Both the position numbers and the translations under genes were made by a program. 64,000 nt of DNA from Cymbomonas tetramitiformis (Eukaryota > Chlorophyta > Pyramimonadophyceae > Pyramimonadales > Pyramimonadaceae). Below the pieces are notes generated by a model. The model was not told where the DNA came from. It was given only the letters and a program-made list of their open reading frames with translations, and ran no database searches. Of the stretch, positions 1 to 13,010 are shown in pieces (the first letter of the stretch is position 1; each line of letters begins with the position of its first letter). Location: positions 47,318 through 111,317 of the forward strand of contig LGRX02003734.1 of NCBI GenBank assembly GCA_001247695.2. Reading direction: 5' to 3'.

Positions 1-1260
1 CATCTTTGCGAAAGGGTTGAAGGGTAGAGGTACATGAAACTTGATATTTGCGTGTGGAATAATAATGATAATATTATAATAATAAACATGTACGTCGATG
101 AGTAAGGCAAAGCCTTCGGAACGATCTACAAGAGTCGGTTCCCCTCATACATAACTGTCGGCTAGAGCAGGAAGCATTCCACATAGCATGGAAGCAGGAG
201 CGGCGCTGCACTTTGCGTGTGGAATAGGAAACTGTATTGTGACTCTGGGTGGAGAGAAAGTGACTGGCAACTGCTGGTGCCTGAGGTGCAGCTGAGGTAA
301 ACACCTCCCCCCCCCCTGAGCGGAGACGGCGTCGCCAAGCGAATTAGCTGCTGCATCGATCCGTGCAAGTCAGCCACCGAGGTCTCCAGCTGCCTAATCC
401 GCCCGCCGGCCACATCGAAGTCCAGCGAGTGAGTATACTCACGGGGAACACCGTCGGAAACCTACGATTCCCGACGAACGGACGAACGTCGGAGCCTCCG
501 GCGGGAGTTCCGCGGAGCATCTGACCGTGATGGCCCTGAATTGCGGAAGAGCGCGGCAATCGGGAAGAGTCGTGCTGGTGCGCTGTCGGCAGGCCCGAGG
601 GAAACTCACCACGGTGCGCCGTCAGCGCCCGTTCGAAAGTGCGCCGCCGGCTGCCCCGTCAAATCAACAGATTTCCGCGCGACATTCTCCGTGATCACCT
701 GCGGGACCGCATATCCGAGCGGAAAGAAGAAACCGCAAGATCCGCCGGTGGGGACCGTTGATGATGGTGTACATCCCCATAAAAGTGCGGCGTGCGGCGG
801 TGAAGAAATTATACCGATTCCGGCGAAGATTCTCCGCGACGGGAGCCCGGAGCCGAAGACGGTCTGGTCATTATTGTTTTTAAGTACGTTAAATTTGAAT
901 TCGCACGGAGCCTTACGGAAATAAGGCAGGAAGGAGCGGCTTGAAGCAAGAAGCCGCGATAAATTCTTTGGCACGGGCGAAATAAAATAACGCCAACACC
1001 GCAAATTTGTACGTAGAAGAATTCCGAGTGGTACCCCAGTAACTGTCAAGAATTCGAATTCAGAGCGGAAACGGTCGAAAAGAGCGTCCGCGCCTGCGCA
1101 AGCTGTGCAAAAAGAACAGCGGATATGAAGATGGTGCAACGATTGGTACAACGTGATAACTACGATCAACGCGGCACCTAGCGGTAATGTACAGGCAGTG
1201 TAGAAGTCGTAGACGTTCCGAAGATACCAGTTGTCGTGGACACACTATGCGGATAGTAAC
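1..1260. other. No confident gene; possible retroelement coiled-coil exon
   Basis: The one segment that looks coding lies on the minus strand at roughly 310-460. It opens after a possible splice acceptor and contains a short coiled-coil-like stretch (IRQLETSVADLHGSMQQLI), followed by a Pro/Ser-rich tail and a run of Cs on the plus strand at 303-317. Short coiled coils of this kind are common in retroelement Gag proteins, but there is no zinc knuckle, protease or reverse transcriptase nearby. The plus-strand open stretch at 541-924 has no recognisable motif. I see nothing else here. Confidence 0.2.
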
Positions 1261-3901
1261 CCATTGTATTAACTTATTAACTCTTACTTTCTAGCAGTCC
1301 TGCAGTGTGGTATATGATTACTAAATTAAAAGCCATCAGTCTGAGCGATCGCTCACCCTAAATAAATAAGCTAGAAGACTGCCATGCCAGATTCTGTTAG
1401 ATCCGTCATCTGTCATTTGGTAGCTGCATGTCAGTGACCCAATCTATAAAGGGGAACCCAAAATTTGAGGATTTTTTAATATATGTATGAAATCAAGTCA
1501 GTTATCTATGAAAACAAGTCAGTTCTTCTTTAACGATATCTTTTTAATTATGATCTCTTAACTGATTCAGCATTTAGCATCACTCATGCATATGACTCTG
1601 GATCGGTCATTCCTGTAAGTGTCATACAGTTCCTTTGTCATGTATCGTAGACTGATAATGTTGTGGCATCCTGCTATACTGGCATACCACGTCATACTCT
1701 GTCCCCTAGTACATGTTGAGCTGGGATTTCGGCTACCCTTAATTGATGTATCCTCTCGTAAATTAAACATATCCTTGCTTCCAACTTCAAACAACACCAT
1801 ATCACAAAATTTCCGATATGGTACAATAAGTTCTTATCCACACCCCCATCATCTTACAATTAAGGGGCACCCAAATTTTCAGGAAATAATTTAAAAAAGT
1901 TGTTGGTAGTTTGAATATTATGATGATAATGCATTTAGTTTGGGGAAACTTAAAGGTTTGCGAAAACGGGAGTTCAAAATTTTAATTTGTTTGCACGTGG
2001 TGTGACCTTTAAATGCAGGTTTTAATAAGTATTTAATAACTTTGAGATTGAGACTCCAGGTCTGTGTCGCATGCGCTGTTGAAATTTCGAGTGTCGTGTA
2101 ACGTGCTGAGTGATGACATGTCTCATGTGACGTCAGTTCGCCTCGCGGCGCATCGCGTGTCAGCTATCAACCTGTCATAAAAATTTGATTGTCATGTCAC
2201 ATGTCACGCACTGACGCACACCGTGACACACCGCACAAGATCACTGAGATTCGTGAGGGACTGGTGTGGGTCACACACGAACAGCTCAAGACAAAGCGAG
2301 AAGCCTGTGCGTTAAGAATTTCACCGTGGCGGCTGAGCGGTTTATTTGTTTTGCTTGTTTGAGTTTGATCTGTGTTGAGTTTTGTTTGAGGATTATATGC
2401 TTGGAGGAAGTGTTTTACGGACGGAGTGCTGTTACAGACATCCAGATCTTTCGTGAACGAAGGAATCTTTGAACGAGATCTGCAAGGTTATTTGGGATGT
2501 TCACCTGTTGTGGCCTGATCATAGCGCTGTGTTCGCATCAGCAGGCTGTGGAGCGTTTGCGTACCCTGATCTCGTTTTTTTTTCTTCTCATTCTTCTTTC
2601 CATCTATAGTGATCGCGTGAAGGCTTGTGTTAGTTTGAAAAGCGTTTTGCAGCATTGCACCTCCGTTTGTTCGCTGATGAATCGTGGCAGCGTGATTGGG
2701 GTGTGCCCCTGGCGGGAATGTTCCCCGGTCTTTGCCGACCATGCCACCGAAAGAAGGGATTGATGGTGTCTTTGTTTCTTTGTGCTAGAGGTGTTTTTCA
2801 TTCGTAACACTGACAAAAAATAAGATGTGTCCACGCAGGATCTGTAACGTGCGCGCAGCCACTACATGCACGACTGGGATGATTCAGGTTGTAGAATTAC
2901 AGTTGTAGCAAATTAATAGTAATTCTGCATGTTTTCGTTTTCATGCTGCTAGAAATGTATGAAGATCTCGTATGGGATCGACCTTGTGTTTGCAGTCGGT
3001 GATATCGTATTTATTCGAAGTAAGTGCGAATTAAGTATTAAAGTATATATTTGTTTGACTTGAACCTGTTCTATTTATCTCGGAACCCGCTTTTCCGTTT
3101 GACTCAATAATTTCGCGTTTCAGACCACTATCAGGGAGGTCATAAATAATATGTATGACAAGGCTCAGTAAAGTCTGCCTAAACGTCTATTCTAGACGTT
3201 ACGTACATCTTTTTTTAAAACGTGTAATAATTAAAATTTCGGCAAGAATAATGGAGACTCGTTAAGCATCAGCAAAATTTATATAAATATAATATATTAA
3301 ATCAGCAAAATTTATATAAATATAATATATTAAAGATAAATAGGGGCACGTGCTTCGTTGTACAAGGCAGGCACCTCCAATGACCAAAGAAACCATTAAA
3401 GTATAGATGGCATACTGGCCATTCTTCCCTCACAACGACTTCACAATAAATGCAATATGAAATGTTAGAAAACAATAATTGGTGTTTCTATTGAGGAAAA
3501 CATAAACATCATGCAAATTTTGCATCGATTGACTTTTGTCCACTGCAGAATCTGCAAGACAACCTCAGCAAAACATTGACCTGGGTTTCATCTAGCCCTT
3601 TAGCCAATTAATCAAAGAACACTTCCAGCAGTCATGTTGCTGGTGTGCAATATTCTCAAACTTCACAAAACTCGTCAACCAGTGATAGAGGGTCTACAAG
3701 AACTGCTTACACTCCCGATCGTAAACACGACACTATTCAAGTACATATTTCAAACACTCCATTCCCATATGGGATAAGCTACCGCCCTCCCGTGAACTGA
3801 GAATAAAAGTCTATGTGATGACAAGAAATTGTCACCACTACGCCTTGCCTGTGACAGGCATAATCTTCTGCATAGAATTGGGACACTCGAAGTACAGCTT
3901 C
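1261..3901. other. Gene-poor stretch
   Basis: Only short open frames occur and none has recognisable motifs. A perfect TGACGTCA (CRE-like) octamer lies in a run of GTGACA/TGTCAC words at about 2098-2250, which could be regulatory but has no adjacent gene. The interval ends at the last exon of YKT6 on the minus strand. Confidence 0.4.
3268..3333. repeat. 33-bp tandem duplication, two copies
   Basis: Two adjacent identical 33-bp units (3268-3300 and 3301-3333), AT-rich, each beginning ATCAGCAAAATTTATATAAA. Perfect identity suggests a recent slippage or duplication event. Confidence 0.9.
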
Positions 3902-6388
3902 TCAAACAATGATACAACACTGTGAAACCACACGCCTTCTTTCAGACCACTCTATGAAATACTTAATATAAACATACAGAACAATAAAAACAGCAGCAAC
4001 GTTTTTAAGTACCAGTCACTTAAATTGCATCTTGGGGCCGCGGGGAAGGACAAAGAGTCGAGCAAATGTTGTGTACGGAAACAATACTCCAGAGTGGGCT
4101 GGCACTTGGGAAGCAGGGATGCTACCTGATTTTGCTTTCTCGCTTGCTTGTAAAATACCTGCAGGACAAGGGATCTACCAGCCTATCAGGCAAACAAATA
4201 CACAGCTAGGGATAGACCGTGGCGAGCTCGAAACTATTCATCTAACAGGGGCACTTCAGAAACCTACAACAACAATAGACATGTACACAGACAGCTACCA
4301 GCAAAACAGATGACTGATAGCAAGATAGCCGAGCAGTAACTGAACACACGTAGACTCGAACACACCTGAGAGGCGAGACTGAGATCGTTGCTCCTTTCCA
4401 CCAAAGAGTCGAGCTTCTCTCCTCGTGCCAACACGCTATCAATAGTTTTATGCTGCGGAAATCAGGCCCCGGCAGCGCAACGTGGGCCCGTCACGAGGTG
4501 TTCTTCCCAAGGATCCAGCGCTTTTAGTGCAATCTGGAAGGCTGGTGGCCGTCTGCTACAGTCCGAAAGGACAACGGCAAGTAACTCCACGGAACTCGGA
4601 TTAAGAAGCTACACACGTGCAAACGAGACACTACACACCTTAAAGCCGTGCAAACAGCTAGCTATCGAGCTCAGGGTGGTTCCAGCGAAGTCACAACAAT
4701 ATTTTGGGCAGAACTGAGGTGACGTGGGATAACCCTTACCAAAATGACTTTGGTTTCGTCCAGCTCCCGTTGGATCTTTAGAAGCTTATCTGCAGCTGCA
4801 GGGTCCTGTGACATCACCACCAACCAGTTAAGAATGTTATAGGCCTTCAATATGGTTTCACAAATGTTTCCAGGCATATTGCCGAAGTGAGGAGAAAGAA
4901 TGCAACGAAGTAATCTAAACGCCACAAACTTCGGCAGATACAACAAAGCGGCCTCACAAGCTTTGAACCGGAAAAAGCTTCAGGATAAGCTTAAAAATTG
5001 TCCAGGGGTGAAGCTAACGAAAGCGAGATGTCCGCTTCGTACAACCCTATTGTACAGCCACCCACCTGGAATTCTTTCAGGGCGGATTCACAAATAGGAT
5101 TGGCAGCTTCGGTATCCTCACTGATTTTCTTCCAAACCTCACCGAACTTCTGCTCGTAATCCTCGATCACCTAAGGCACCTCAAAGACCTCGCGTCAGTG
5201 TTTGCGAAAGCTTGATTTCCTTGGGTATATTCTAAGGTGCTTTTAGCAGATCACGGGTGGTCTGAGTGGGAGATCGATTCTGCGCAAGAAAACAACTGCC
5301 TAGACCCCAAATCACTTCAGAACAAAGAAGAGAAGACATCGGTCACTAAAGGACCGGTACGTGAAGGTCCAACCGGCAGCCTCCTGCATGGGAGACTATT
5401 TGCTATCAACATACAACTGGTACCGGACCAAACTCAGCAACAACTCAAAGTGCGACAGGGGACGGCCAGTTCCGTTCAGCAATCGTACGAAGCAAAGAGC
5501 ACAACCACAAAGATCGCGAACCAAAAGTCTCAGTTGCATATTGCAAAAAAATATTTTCAAGGACGATACCGGACTATCAACGACAGCGTCATACACTCAT
5601 GTACAGTACCGAACAGAAGGAGTGAAGCTTTCTGCTTTCAGCATCGAGAAGCTCAGAAACAGAAACACAGTCACCCATAAGTCAGGTTATGTAGTCAGTT
5701 TATGCATGGCACTTCAGAACGCACTTAAACCTCGTGCTATTAACAACATACAACATAACTTAGCAGCTTCACGTAGAGCTGCTGAGTAAAACTTCCAAAA
5801 TTTGGGAATATCTCCTTTTCAGACGTGTCTTGAATCCGAACCTACAGGTAGAACTTGGCATCTAAGTCTGGTGGCAGAAAACCCTTGTAGTTTCATACTC
5901 CCTTGTTGAGAAAAGCATAGAACTGCTTCAGTGGAACACGTTTAAAAACGGAGAGAAACGGGCCCGGCTCCCAGGATGGGATCACTGTCAGAGAGAGGGG
6001 GAGCATCCTGTGTGGCACCTTGTTAAGGACGCAGAAGGTACTACGGGACGGGTATTCCCTATCCACAAATGCAATGGCAGAGAGACCATTTTTGTTACAA
6101 GAGTGAACCATATACTCTGCGCAACAGACGTTGAGTGAGTGTGAGGCCCGTTTTCGTTGTCGTCGAAAGAAAGCAAAGCATTGTAGGGAAGACACCTTCG
6201 TGCTCCACAGATTGACGTTGACCCGCGCAAGTTCGCCTGATGATAGTCCTTGAAACGAAGTTTAGCATTTCTTTCACGCCTCCGCGGTGGAAGTAGCCAA
6301 AACTGCTCAAGTCGCTCGCGATACCCAACAAATAAGGGTCGGTGTCTGGATCAATATGCCTCAGAATAGCGATACACGTTATCTTCAT
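3902..6388 (-). CDS. YKT6: YKT6-type prenylated R-SNARE, seven exons
   Basis: Exons on the minus strand, each bounded by GT-AG with compatible phases: 6388-6196, 6116-6019, 5170-5066, 4805-4740, 4452-4366, 4158-4126 and 3919-3902. They total exactly 600 nt, giving 199 aa, the usual YKT6 length. The N-terminal ~130 residues form the longin domain (starts MKITCIAIL; includes AGQRQSVEHE and DREYPSR). The SNARE helix follows (ADKLLKIQRELDETK, then HKTIDSVLARGEKLD with the zero-layer Arg near residue 164). The protein ends in CCIIV, a double-Cys CAAX-type motif like the palmitoyl/farnesyl site of the family. YKT6 acts in ER-Golgi, endosomal and autophagic membrane fusion. It is divergently arranged with the PDI-like gene. 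The last exon is only 18 nt and was assigned from its splice acceptor and the family C-terminus. Confidence 0.93.
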
Positions 6389-6717
6389 CTTTATAGCCTT
6401 TCAGAAATTTGACGTTTGATTCCCAACACAGGTGACACGCTTACGATAATATTTTCAGCTTAGGAGTGCTTCGGTTTACAGCCCTCAGGTCAAAGGCGTG
6501 AGAACTCAAGTTGTTTGCTTGCACCTGCAACAAACAGTTCAACAGTAAGCGGACGGGAGCCGGAGCGGAGCTGACGTGAGCTGGGATGTGGGAAGCTGTC
6601 CAACCGAACGTAATTGGTAATTCGCATTTGGCAATTCGTTTAACGTTGAACGATGAACGTAAGATGGCTAGTTTTAATAGAGTATGTTACAGTATACAGT
6701 CATCACATCACAATCGA

Positions 6718-6905
6718 GTGACATGACATGACATGACATGACACAGAGGCGCGTGGCGCTGGCGCTGGCGCTGGCGTATGGGACGCTGCGCTGCGCTGCG
6801 CTGGCGGACCGCGACCGTGCCGATATAAACTGCGACCAGTGAATGACAATGAGTGCCGATGCGATGCTGATGCTGATGTTCATGTTGATGCTGTTGGTGT
6901 TGAGC
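6718..6905. repeat. Cluster of short tandem repeats
   Basis: Four different short-period repeats follow one another: a 5-bp ATGAC period, a 6-bp GGCGCT period, a 5-bp GCTGC period and a degenerate GATGCT/GATGTT tract. They lie between the two divergent genes. Confidence 0.85.
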
Positions 6906-7472
6906 TGCAGGTGTCATCACTGTCTCATCGTCTTCTCCTAGAGCCTATAGAATACAATTCAATAGCTGTCTGGAACTGACAGCACACCCGCAGTCCCGCA
7001 CCCAGATACCTATACCTCCGCTCGTACGGTATAAACCCGAAACCTCATCACGTCATCAGTGACCAACAAACATCATCACAGATTCACAGCGCAGCGTCAC
7101 CCTCAGGGAGCTAGGAACAAAGTGTCACGGTTCTATAATTTCGTAAAGACGTAAACAGCGTTGAGCGTGACACGGTGCGGTGCGGGATGCGGTGACACCC
7201 CGCCCCGCCCTGTAGATAGCAATATAAAGAATAGGTGACACCTCGTCATTATTCAGTCGTGTGTGTCTGTCGATCTGTCGCCACCCTACAGGCGCTACAG
7301 TACGAGTAGGGTTTATGCTTGTGTTGTTGTCACACAATCGGTATCGCGTGTCTATCACTGTGCCTCTCTCTCTGCGCACCGTCAGTCGATGAATGACATC
7401 TCTCATCTGCGATCCACATCTTGAAAGTTGAAACCGCAACCGTTCAACAGTTGAACAGATCAACAGATGGAG

Positions 7473-7587
7473 ATATAAATAGAGACACAATCGAATGATA
7501 CATTCAACGTTGAACATTCGTCGAACAGTTTATACAGATCAACAGAAACACTAGCACTAGCGTATGAGCGTAGGGCTCTCTCTATAA
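7473..7587 (+). promoter_or_regulatory. Candidate TATA elements for the PDI-like gene
   Basis: TATAAATA at about 7473 and CTATAAACA at about 7580 lie 270 and 160 bp upstream of the ATG at 7741, on the same strand. Position is the only support; no transcription start is known. Confidence 0.25.
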
Positions 7588-7740
7588 ACAAATAACAATC
7601 AATGACGGGTGACACCGATTCGATTCTAGTCAAATAGAAATACAAAAGAAACACGTTTCGTATTGACAACTTCAGTAATAACTCTAAGCGCAAGCTGCAT
7701 CAAAACGACCTCGTCCACGTTTTACTCAAAGCAAGTCGTC

Positions 7741-9372
7741 ATGAACTCCCGAAGCATTATTCTTTTTGCCGCGCTTAGTGCATTTTCAGCTGTATGCCAA
7801 GCTGAACATGCCAACGTGGCCGCACTGTCAGACAGCGACTACCAATCTTCAGTATGTCCTGAATCCTGCCTGCCTCTCCGAAGTTGTACGATCTGATCGA
7901 TGGACATCATTGACTTATGAGGTTGTGCAGATTGAAGATGGAAAAGTCTACTTCGTGAAGTTCTTCGCGCCGTGAGTATGAATATTTTCGTTTATGCTCT
8001 CCGAGGTTACCATCTTTTGCAAGCTCCTGACTAGAGTGGGTTGCGTTTATTTTCAGGTGGTGTGGACACTGGTACGGTATCTGTCATACCTCTGTTATCA
8101 CTGTTCTTAAGTGCAGTTTCTCCTGTTTCTCCTGACACCTCCTTGCTGAAGAAGGCAGATCCAAATCGGAACACACAATGTTGCCCCTGGCACTCGATCG
8201 CTAACTTGTTCGGCGCTTGCCTCGTGGCCCTACCGAGTTGCGATTCTATACAGTTAGTAGCTCTTCTGACCAGCTACGATGAAGTAGTCATAAAAGCAGT
8301 TGATATTCTGGCGATTTACGTTTCATTCTTGTGCACACCTTCTTGATCTGCACTTCTGCAATGAACGGCGGATTGCCGCGCCGCGCATCCTCATCAACTG
8401 AACACTTTTAAACTGCTCAAATATGCTTGCAGTAAGCGCTTGGCTCCCACTTGGGAGCAGCTAGGCTCTGCGCTTTCGGGCAACGCTGATATTGTCGTGG
8501 CCAAGGTCGACTGCACTGTATCCAAGGACATCTGCTCGAAGGCCGGGGTGCGTCTGCTCTTGGATATATATTTCCGCTTACATATCTACACGATTTTCGA
8601 GAGTTTGTCTTCTCGGCAGCGGAAATGTTTCGCGTCAAAATTTTGTGCATAGTCGCAAGATCCCGCTTGTTCTCCGGGTCGTTGCGTGAGGATGATCGAG
8701 GTGCAGAACTAGCTTAAGATGCAGAGGCTGCGAAGCTACTGTTGTTTGTAGAGTAGCCACCCTTTAAAATTCTCTTCTCACGTAACTAGCATCAGCATAC
8801 ACACATACTGTTCACACCAAATGAGGTTTACACGTTCTGAACTGGCTCCCTCCCGGCGAAGGTCGTTTAGAAGTAGTTGAAGCTTCTGGCTCTTTGTTGC
8901 CACGTCGACTGAAAAAAATAACACGCACTTTATTTAACTTTAACTGTTAACGTATAACGGTGCTCTTGATACGGCTATTTTCTTCTTCGCTACGCTACAG
9001 GTGAGAGGTTACCCAACTCTGAAGTTGTTCCACAAGGGTGCTGAGCAACAAGCGTACAAGGGTATGTGTCTCGAAGCCCTTCCTTCACACCAATAGCAAT
9101 CACTTTGCTGTGGCTACATGTCATCTCAGTACCCATCGAAAGCAAACAACCCTTGACAATCTGAAGCCGCTTTTACGGGATAACGTCGTGCAGTTGTGCG
9201 TATGAGTTACGATGGTCTCCGAATGTTCTACACTCCATATATACACTTGATTCTAGAATACTGTGTGCGCTGATAAGTTTTCTCTGATACTTTCTTAGGT
9301 GCTCGTGATCTCGCTGCCCTCAAGAAGTTTGCTGAGGATAGTGCATCCTCTCTGATTGAGACTACCAGTTAA
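7741..9372 (+). CDS. PDI-like secreted/ER thioredoxin-domain protein, six exons
   Basis: Exons: 7741-7851, 7931-7971, 8057-8071, 8433-8547, 9001-9061, 9299-9372. All junctions are GT-AG and phases agree, giving 138 aa. Residues 1 to about 21 form a signal peptide (hydrophobic ILFAALSAFSAVCQA). A single thioredoxin fold follows, with VKFFAPWCGHCKRLAPTW (catalytic Cys 53 and 56), VAKVDCT and VRGYPTLKLF containing the cis-Pro near residue 99. This is the classic a-type PDI domain, which catalyses disulfide exchange in the secretory pathway. The active-site WCGHC is carried by a 15-nt microexon. The C-terminus (IETTS) shows no KDEL/HDEL-like retention signal, so a secreted or adaptor-retained form is possible. 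The family is certain; the exact PDI subclass is not. Confidence 0.9.
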
Positions 9373-12300
9373 AGGCATCTGTGGAGTCGATGTTTTGCTG
9401 CAAACAAATAGACTTAGGAACGCACTATTACTTCTATTTTCAATGTAGTATTACGTCTAGTACTCATCACATTTAGGGACCTTCGTGCTACTTGCTATTG
9501 TCTTGTTGACAGTGTTCCGCGCTAGCACTTGAGTGTGTTTTGGGCGAGCATACATCCAAGATACAGAAGTCAACTATTGTTAGGTATCGAGCTGGTATGG
9601 ACATCGTGTGGCGACAACGATCTTTCCTGAAATGTTAGGAGAGTTAGGAGTGCTTGCGAAAGCATCCTCGTCAATAGACTTCCACATCGAATGCCAAGAG
9701 GAATCCTTCTGGGGAACTGCCCGGGGACCACCCCTAGTCTCTTGAACTTACTAGAAGCAAGAGATAGTATTTTAAAGTTGATGTTTCACATTGGTATGTG
9801 AAATTCTACTTAAAAATCGTACTGACCCACGCACACAATTTAATTTGTGCTTGACCGTTGCACCCGTACTTGCAGTAGTCGGGTGCATATAGCATCCCTT
9901 ATGCTGTACACCATAAAGGGTTGCTTGCCAGATGATAACTTTGAAATAATGATCACTTTAAAGGTGAAATTTGCCATCTTTTAATTTTTTGGCCATGACC
10001 TATCTAGAAATGTTGCAAATCCGGGTGATCCACATTGCCATATTCGGACGAGCGCGGTATACTTTCAGCGGTAAATTGCAGTATTGTGGCGGCAGCATGA
10101 CTGGAAATTGTAAGATAGCCCGGTGGCAACAATTTTTATTCCTATCTGGCCCGGTGGATTAAATTCTAATTCTAAAGCAGCCCGGTGGCTTAAATTTGAT
10201 TTTGTAATGGCCCGTGGCTTTAAAACACAGCCCGTCGGCATGTTTGACATTTGTCTCAGATTGTGTCGTGATCATCCTTATGATGCGTATACAAATAGCG
10301 GTTGCTCACGACATTGTGCAATACGATGCGATATAAGACGATTCCATACAAATTGATCCTGATGCGTGATGGCACACTAACGATACCCGGTCGAATGTCA
10401 TTTGATTCATGCCGACCTGATCATAGACATACTATTTCCATCTATACGCGCCGGGCAGCTTTGATTTAATCCTTATGGTTGCTGCTATAAAAACAAGGTT
10501 GGCAAGTCGTCTGCTGAATTCCGATCTGAATTCCGATCTGAATGGTCTGAACTGGACGTACTTGTCTGAATTGTCTGAATATCTCTGAATATGAGTCGTT
10601 GCATATTCATATAAAAGGCTATTCCCGCTTCTACACGACGAATTGAGAGCACTTAAGGACGATACCCCAACATACTAGGATGCCAACATGGCCCATAGAT
10701 GATCCTTCAGGACTTGTCGCGGCCTCTGATCACCATTTGGAGACAATGCCGGCAATCAACCTGATATCCGCCTGATATCCGCCTGATCGGCATCTGATAC
10801 CTGATTTCGGCCTGATTTTCCTGATCGCCGAAGTGCTCACCGAGGTCATTATACGTGTTGTAATGCCATAAAGGCCAACACCAAAATGTTTACCTAATTT
10901 TATCTGATTTTCACCTGATTTGTCTGATGTATAATTAATTGGAGAGACAATCCGCCTGATCTGATCTGATTCTGATTTCTGATCATCCGTCTGATTTCTG
11001 ATCGCTGTCTGATTAATCGGATTGTCTGCATTGTTTGGAGACCTCTGGAGGTCTCGGAGGCTCTGCAGGTGACTCGGTATTCATCTATGAGGCTACTCCC
11101 GGCTCGACACGACGAATTGTGCGGCACCCGAGCGATATCCCAACATGCCAGGATGTCAACATGACCCATATATTATCGGTCGGGACTTGCCGTGGCCTCT
11201 GATTCGCAAACGTTCGAGTGTTGGAGACCTCTGGAGGCCCCGCATCAGTGTCTCAAGTCGCATTGACATCGCAAATCGCAAACGGGTTACATCACATGAC
11301 CCCGTCGGGCTTTTGGGGTCATCGACTCATCGTATGATATTTGCTTATTTGGTATATTGATACATGATGTTATTTTGCGCGTTACTCGATTCTCTGGATC
11401 GCTGGTACCTGCGCCCAGGCCGCAGCAGGAACACGCGAGACAACGATCGGGGGGTCGTGAATCATAAAATGGTTGGCAATTCAGATTCAGAATCGGAATT
11501 CAGAGTTCATATCGAAATTCATATCGCAACGTAATTCAGACAAATTCAGACAAATGACATATGACAAATTTCAGGATTCGGGATTGGGATTTTGAGTTCA
11601 CAGTGTAATTTGCACCCGTCGTGCGGTCGTTATTGTGGCCATAATAGACTTTAACACTTAAAAGGCGATATGGGAAATACAGTATGAATATCAGCAATTG
11701 TACATGTAGTTACGTTTCGGCACATTGTGGATGCATTAGGCACCCCGGTGAGGCGTATATGGTATCCCCTGTGAGTATACACATATGCGAAATTATTTCT
11801 TTGACGAAAATGTCACCGAGCACTCAAATATCACCGGTTGTCCAAACCGAAAAGAAGGAATTTTCTCTGCTCCACTGCAAACGCCTCGTCCATGACCTGT
11901 GTAACGTGCGACGTTGCGTATAGTTCTATAGTAGGGATTGATTTTAAACCCCGGAGACGCAACCACAAGTAGGTATGCCACCCATCTCTTAAATACGTCA
12001 AGATGGGCGTAAATGGACGAGTAATGTGCTGGAAGTGACGCCCCGACTGTCATTCCTATAGTTAGGGTGTATGACTGCCACCGGCCCCGGAACCCTAGAC
12101 CCCGACCATATAACGGGAAGACTGAGTATTCTCACCGGTTATCTATTCTGATTATCTGTCTCACACCGAATATACAGTCCAGCTGATATATTCAGCAGGT
12201 TTGGTCCCACGCACTCTTAATTTTACACTGCGACTTTGGCCATGATTGGCTAAGCACCGACGCTTGAGATGGGGTGAGGAACCCGCGTTAGAGAGGTTTT

Positions 12301-12590
12301 CGGTATGGGCGGTATGGCTCAGTTACGGACGCGCGGTTGATTAGACATGATTGGGACGCGCGTTATGGCATCCTATTCTCCGTGCAGTATCGTTGGGCTG
12401 GATTTTGTTGTTTCTGGTCACTAATATACCGTCCGGCATTGATCACGCCCTTTCGTCCCACACGACCGCGGATTATTTGCTGTTTCCCCCGATTTATCCT
12501 CGGCGACCCGCCACAACTCGCAAGCCGTCGCCCAGACCGTTAGCCTCATCTAGCATTGTTCACCTCACCCTGTCTCTATAGTCATTTCAT
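9373..12590. other. Repeat-rich intergenic stretch without a recognisable gene
   Basis: Open frames are short and carry no motif. The segment holds repeated CCCGGTGG words (10120-10190), clusters of TCTGAATT and CCTGAT words (10510-11010) and a diverged ~150-bp direct repeat listed separately. It looks like old non-coding transposon sequence. Confidence 0.45.
10595..11215. repeat. Diverged ~150-bp direct repeat pair
   Basis: The segment at about 10600-10745 recurs at about 11080-11215. Shared landmarks in the same order are CACGACGAATTG, CCCAACAT, ACATGGCCCATA/ACATGACCCATA, GGACTTG and GGCCTCTGAT. Identity is moderate, so the duplication is old. CCTGAT-rich sequence lies between the copies. 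Confidence 0.6.
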
Positions 12591-12591
12591 C

Positions 12592-12760
12592 ATGGGTACT
12601 TCTACGAGATCACACACTGCGGCCGCACGCCGCTCACTAGTTACCATTTTCGACGATGCCGCAGCCAGACATGCAACCACTCCAGCCAGTCCTACGGTTG
12701 CGACTGCGCCGGCTGCCCAATCAGCGGGAGCGATGTTCCTCGACGAGACTACATGTATGT
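12592..12760 (+). other. Possible short coding exon, Ala/Thr-rich
   Basis: An ATG at 12592 opens about 55 codons (MGTSTRSHTAAARRSLVTIF..., Ala/Thr/Pro-rich). The style resembles the short Gag-like N-terminus at 45511 (MASTRREWLGSALRAARTQQ), but there is no alignable identity. It could be the start of another decayed retroelement. Confidence 0.2.
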
Positions 12761-12784
12761 CGCGTAGGGGTGGCATATGTCAAT

Positions 12785-13010
12785 GGATGACATGTGTGGT
12801 CTATGGTCTATGGTCTATGGTTTGTGTAAACATATATTTATGGTAATCTTATGTATGTCATATGTATATTTTATGTAAGTCTATGGTCTATGGTCTACGG
12901 TTTATATAAAGATATTTATTGTATTTTATATGTAAGATATATGTAAGATATATGTAAGATATATGTAAGATATATGTGAGTCTACAGTCTACGGTCTACG
13001 GTTTACATAA
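12785..13010. repeat. Short-period tandem repeats
   Basis: Runs of GTCTATG at about 12800-12825 and 12878-12900, and about five copies of an 11-bp GTAAGATATAT unit at about 12930-12980. They abut the left end of the virus-like element. Confidence 0.8.

Larger units (their letters stand above)
6389..7740. other. Divergent intergenic region between YKT6 and the PDI-like gene
   Basis: A 1.35-kb head-to-head spacer that must hold both promoters. It contains stacked microsatellites at about 6718-6905: (TGACA)n, (GGCGCT)n, (GCTGC)n and (TGATGC)n. TATA-like words on the plus strand lie at about 7473 (TATAAATA) and 7581 (TATAAAC). No coding segment is recognisable. Confidence 0.6.
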
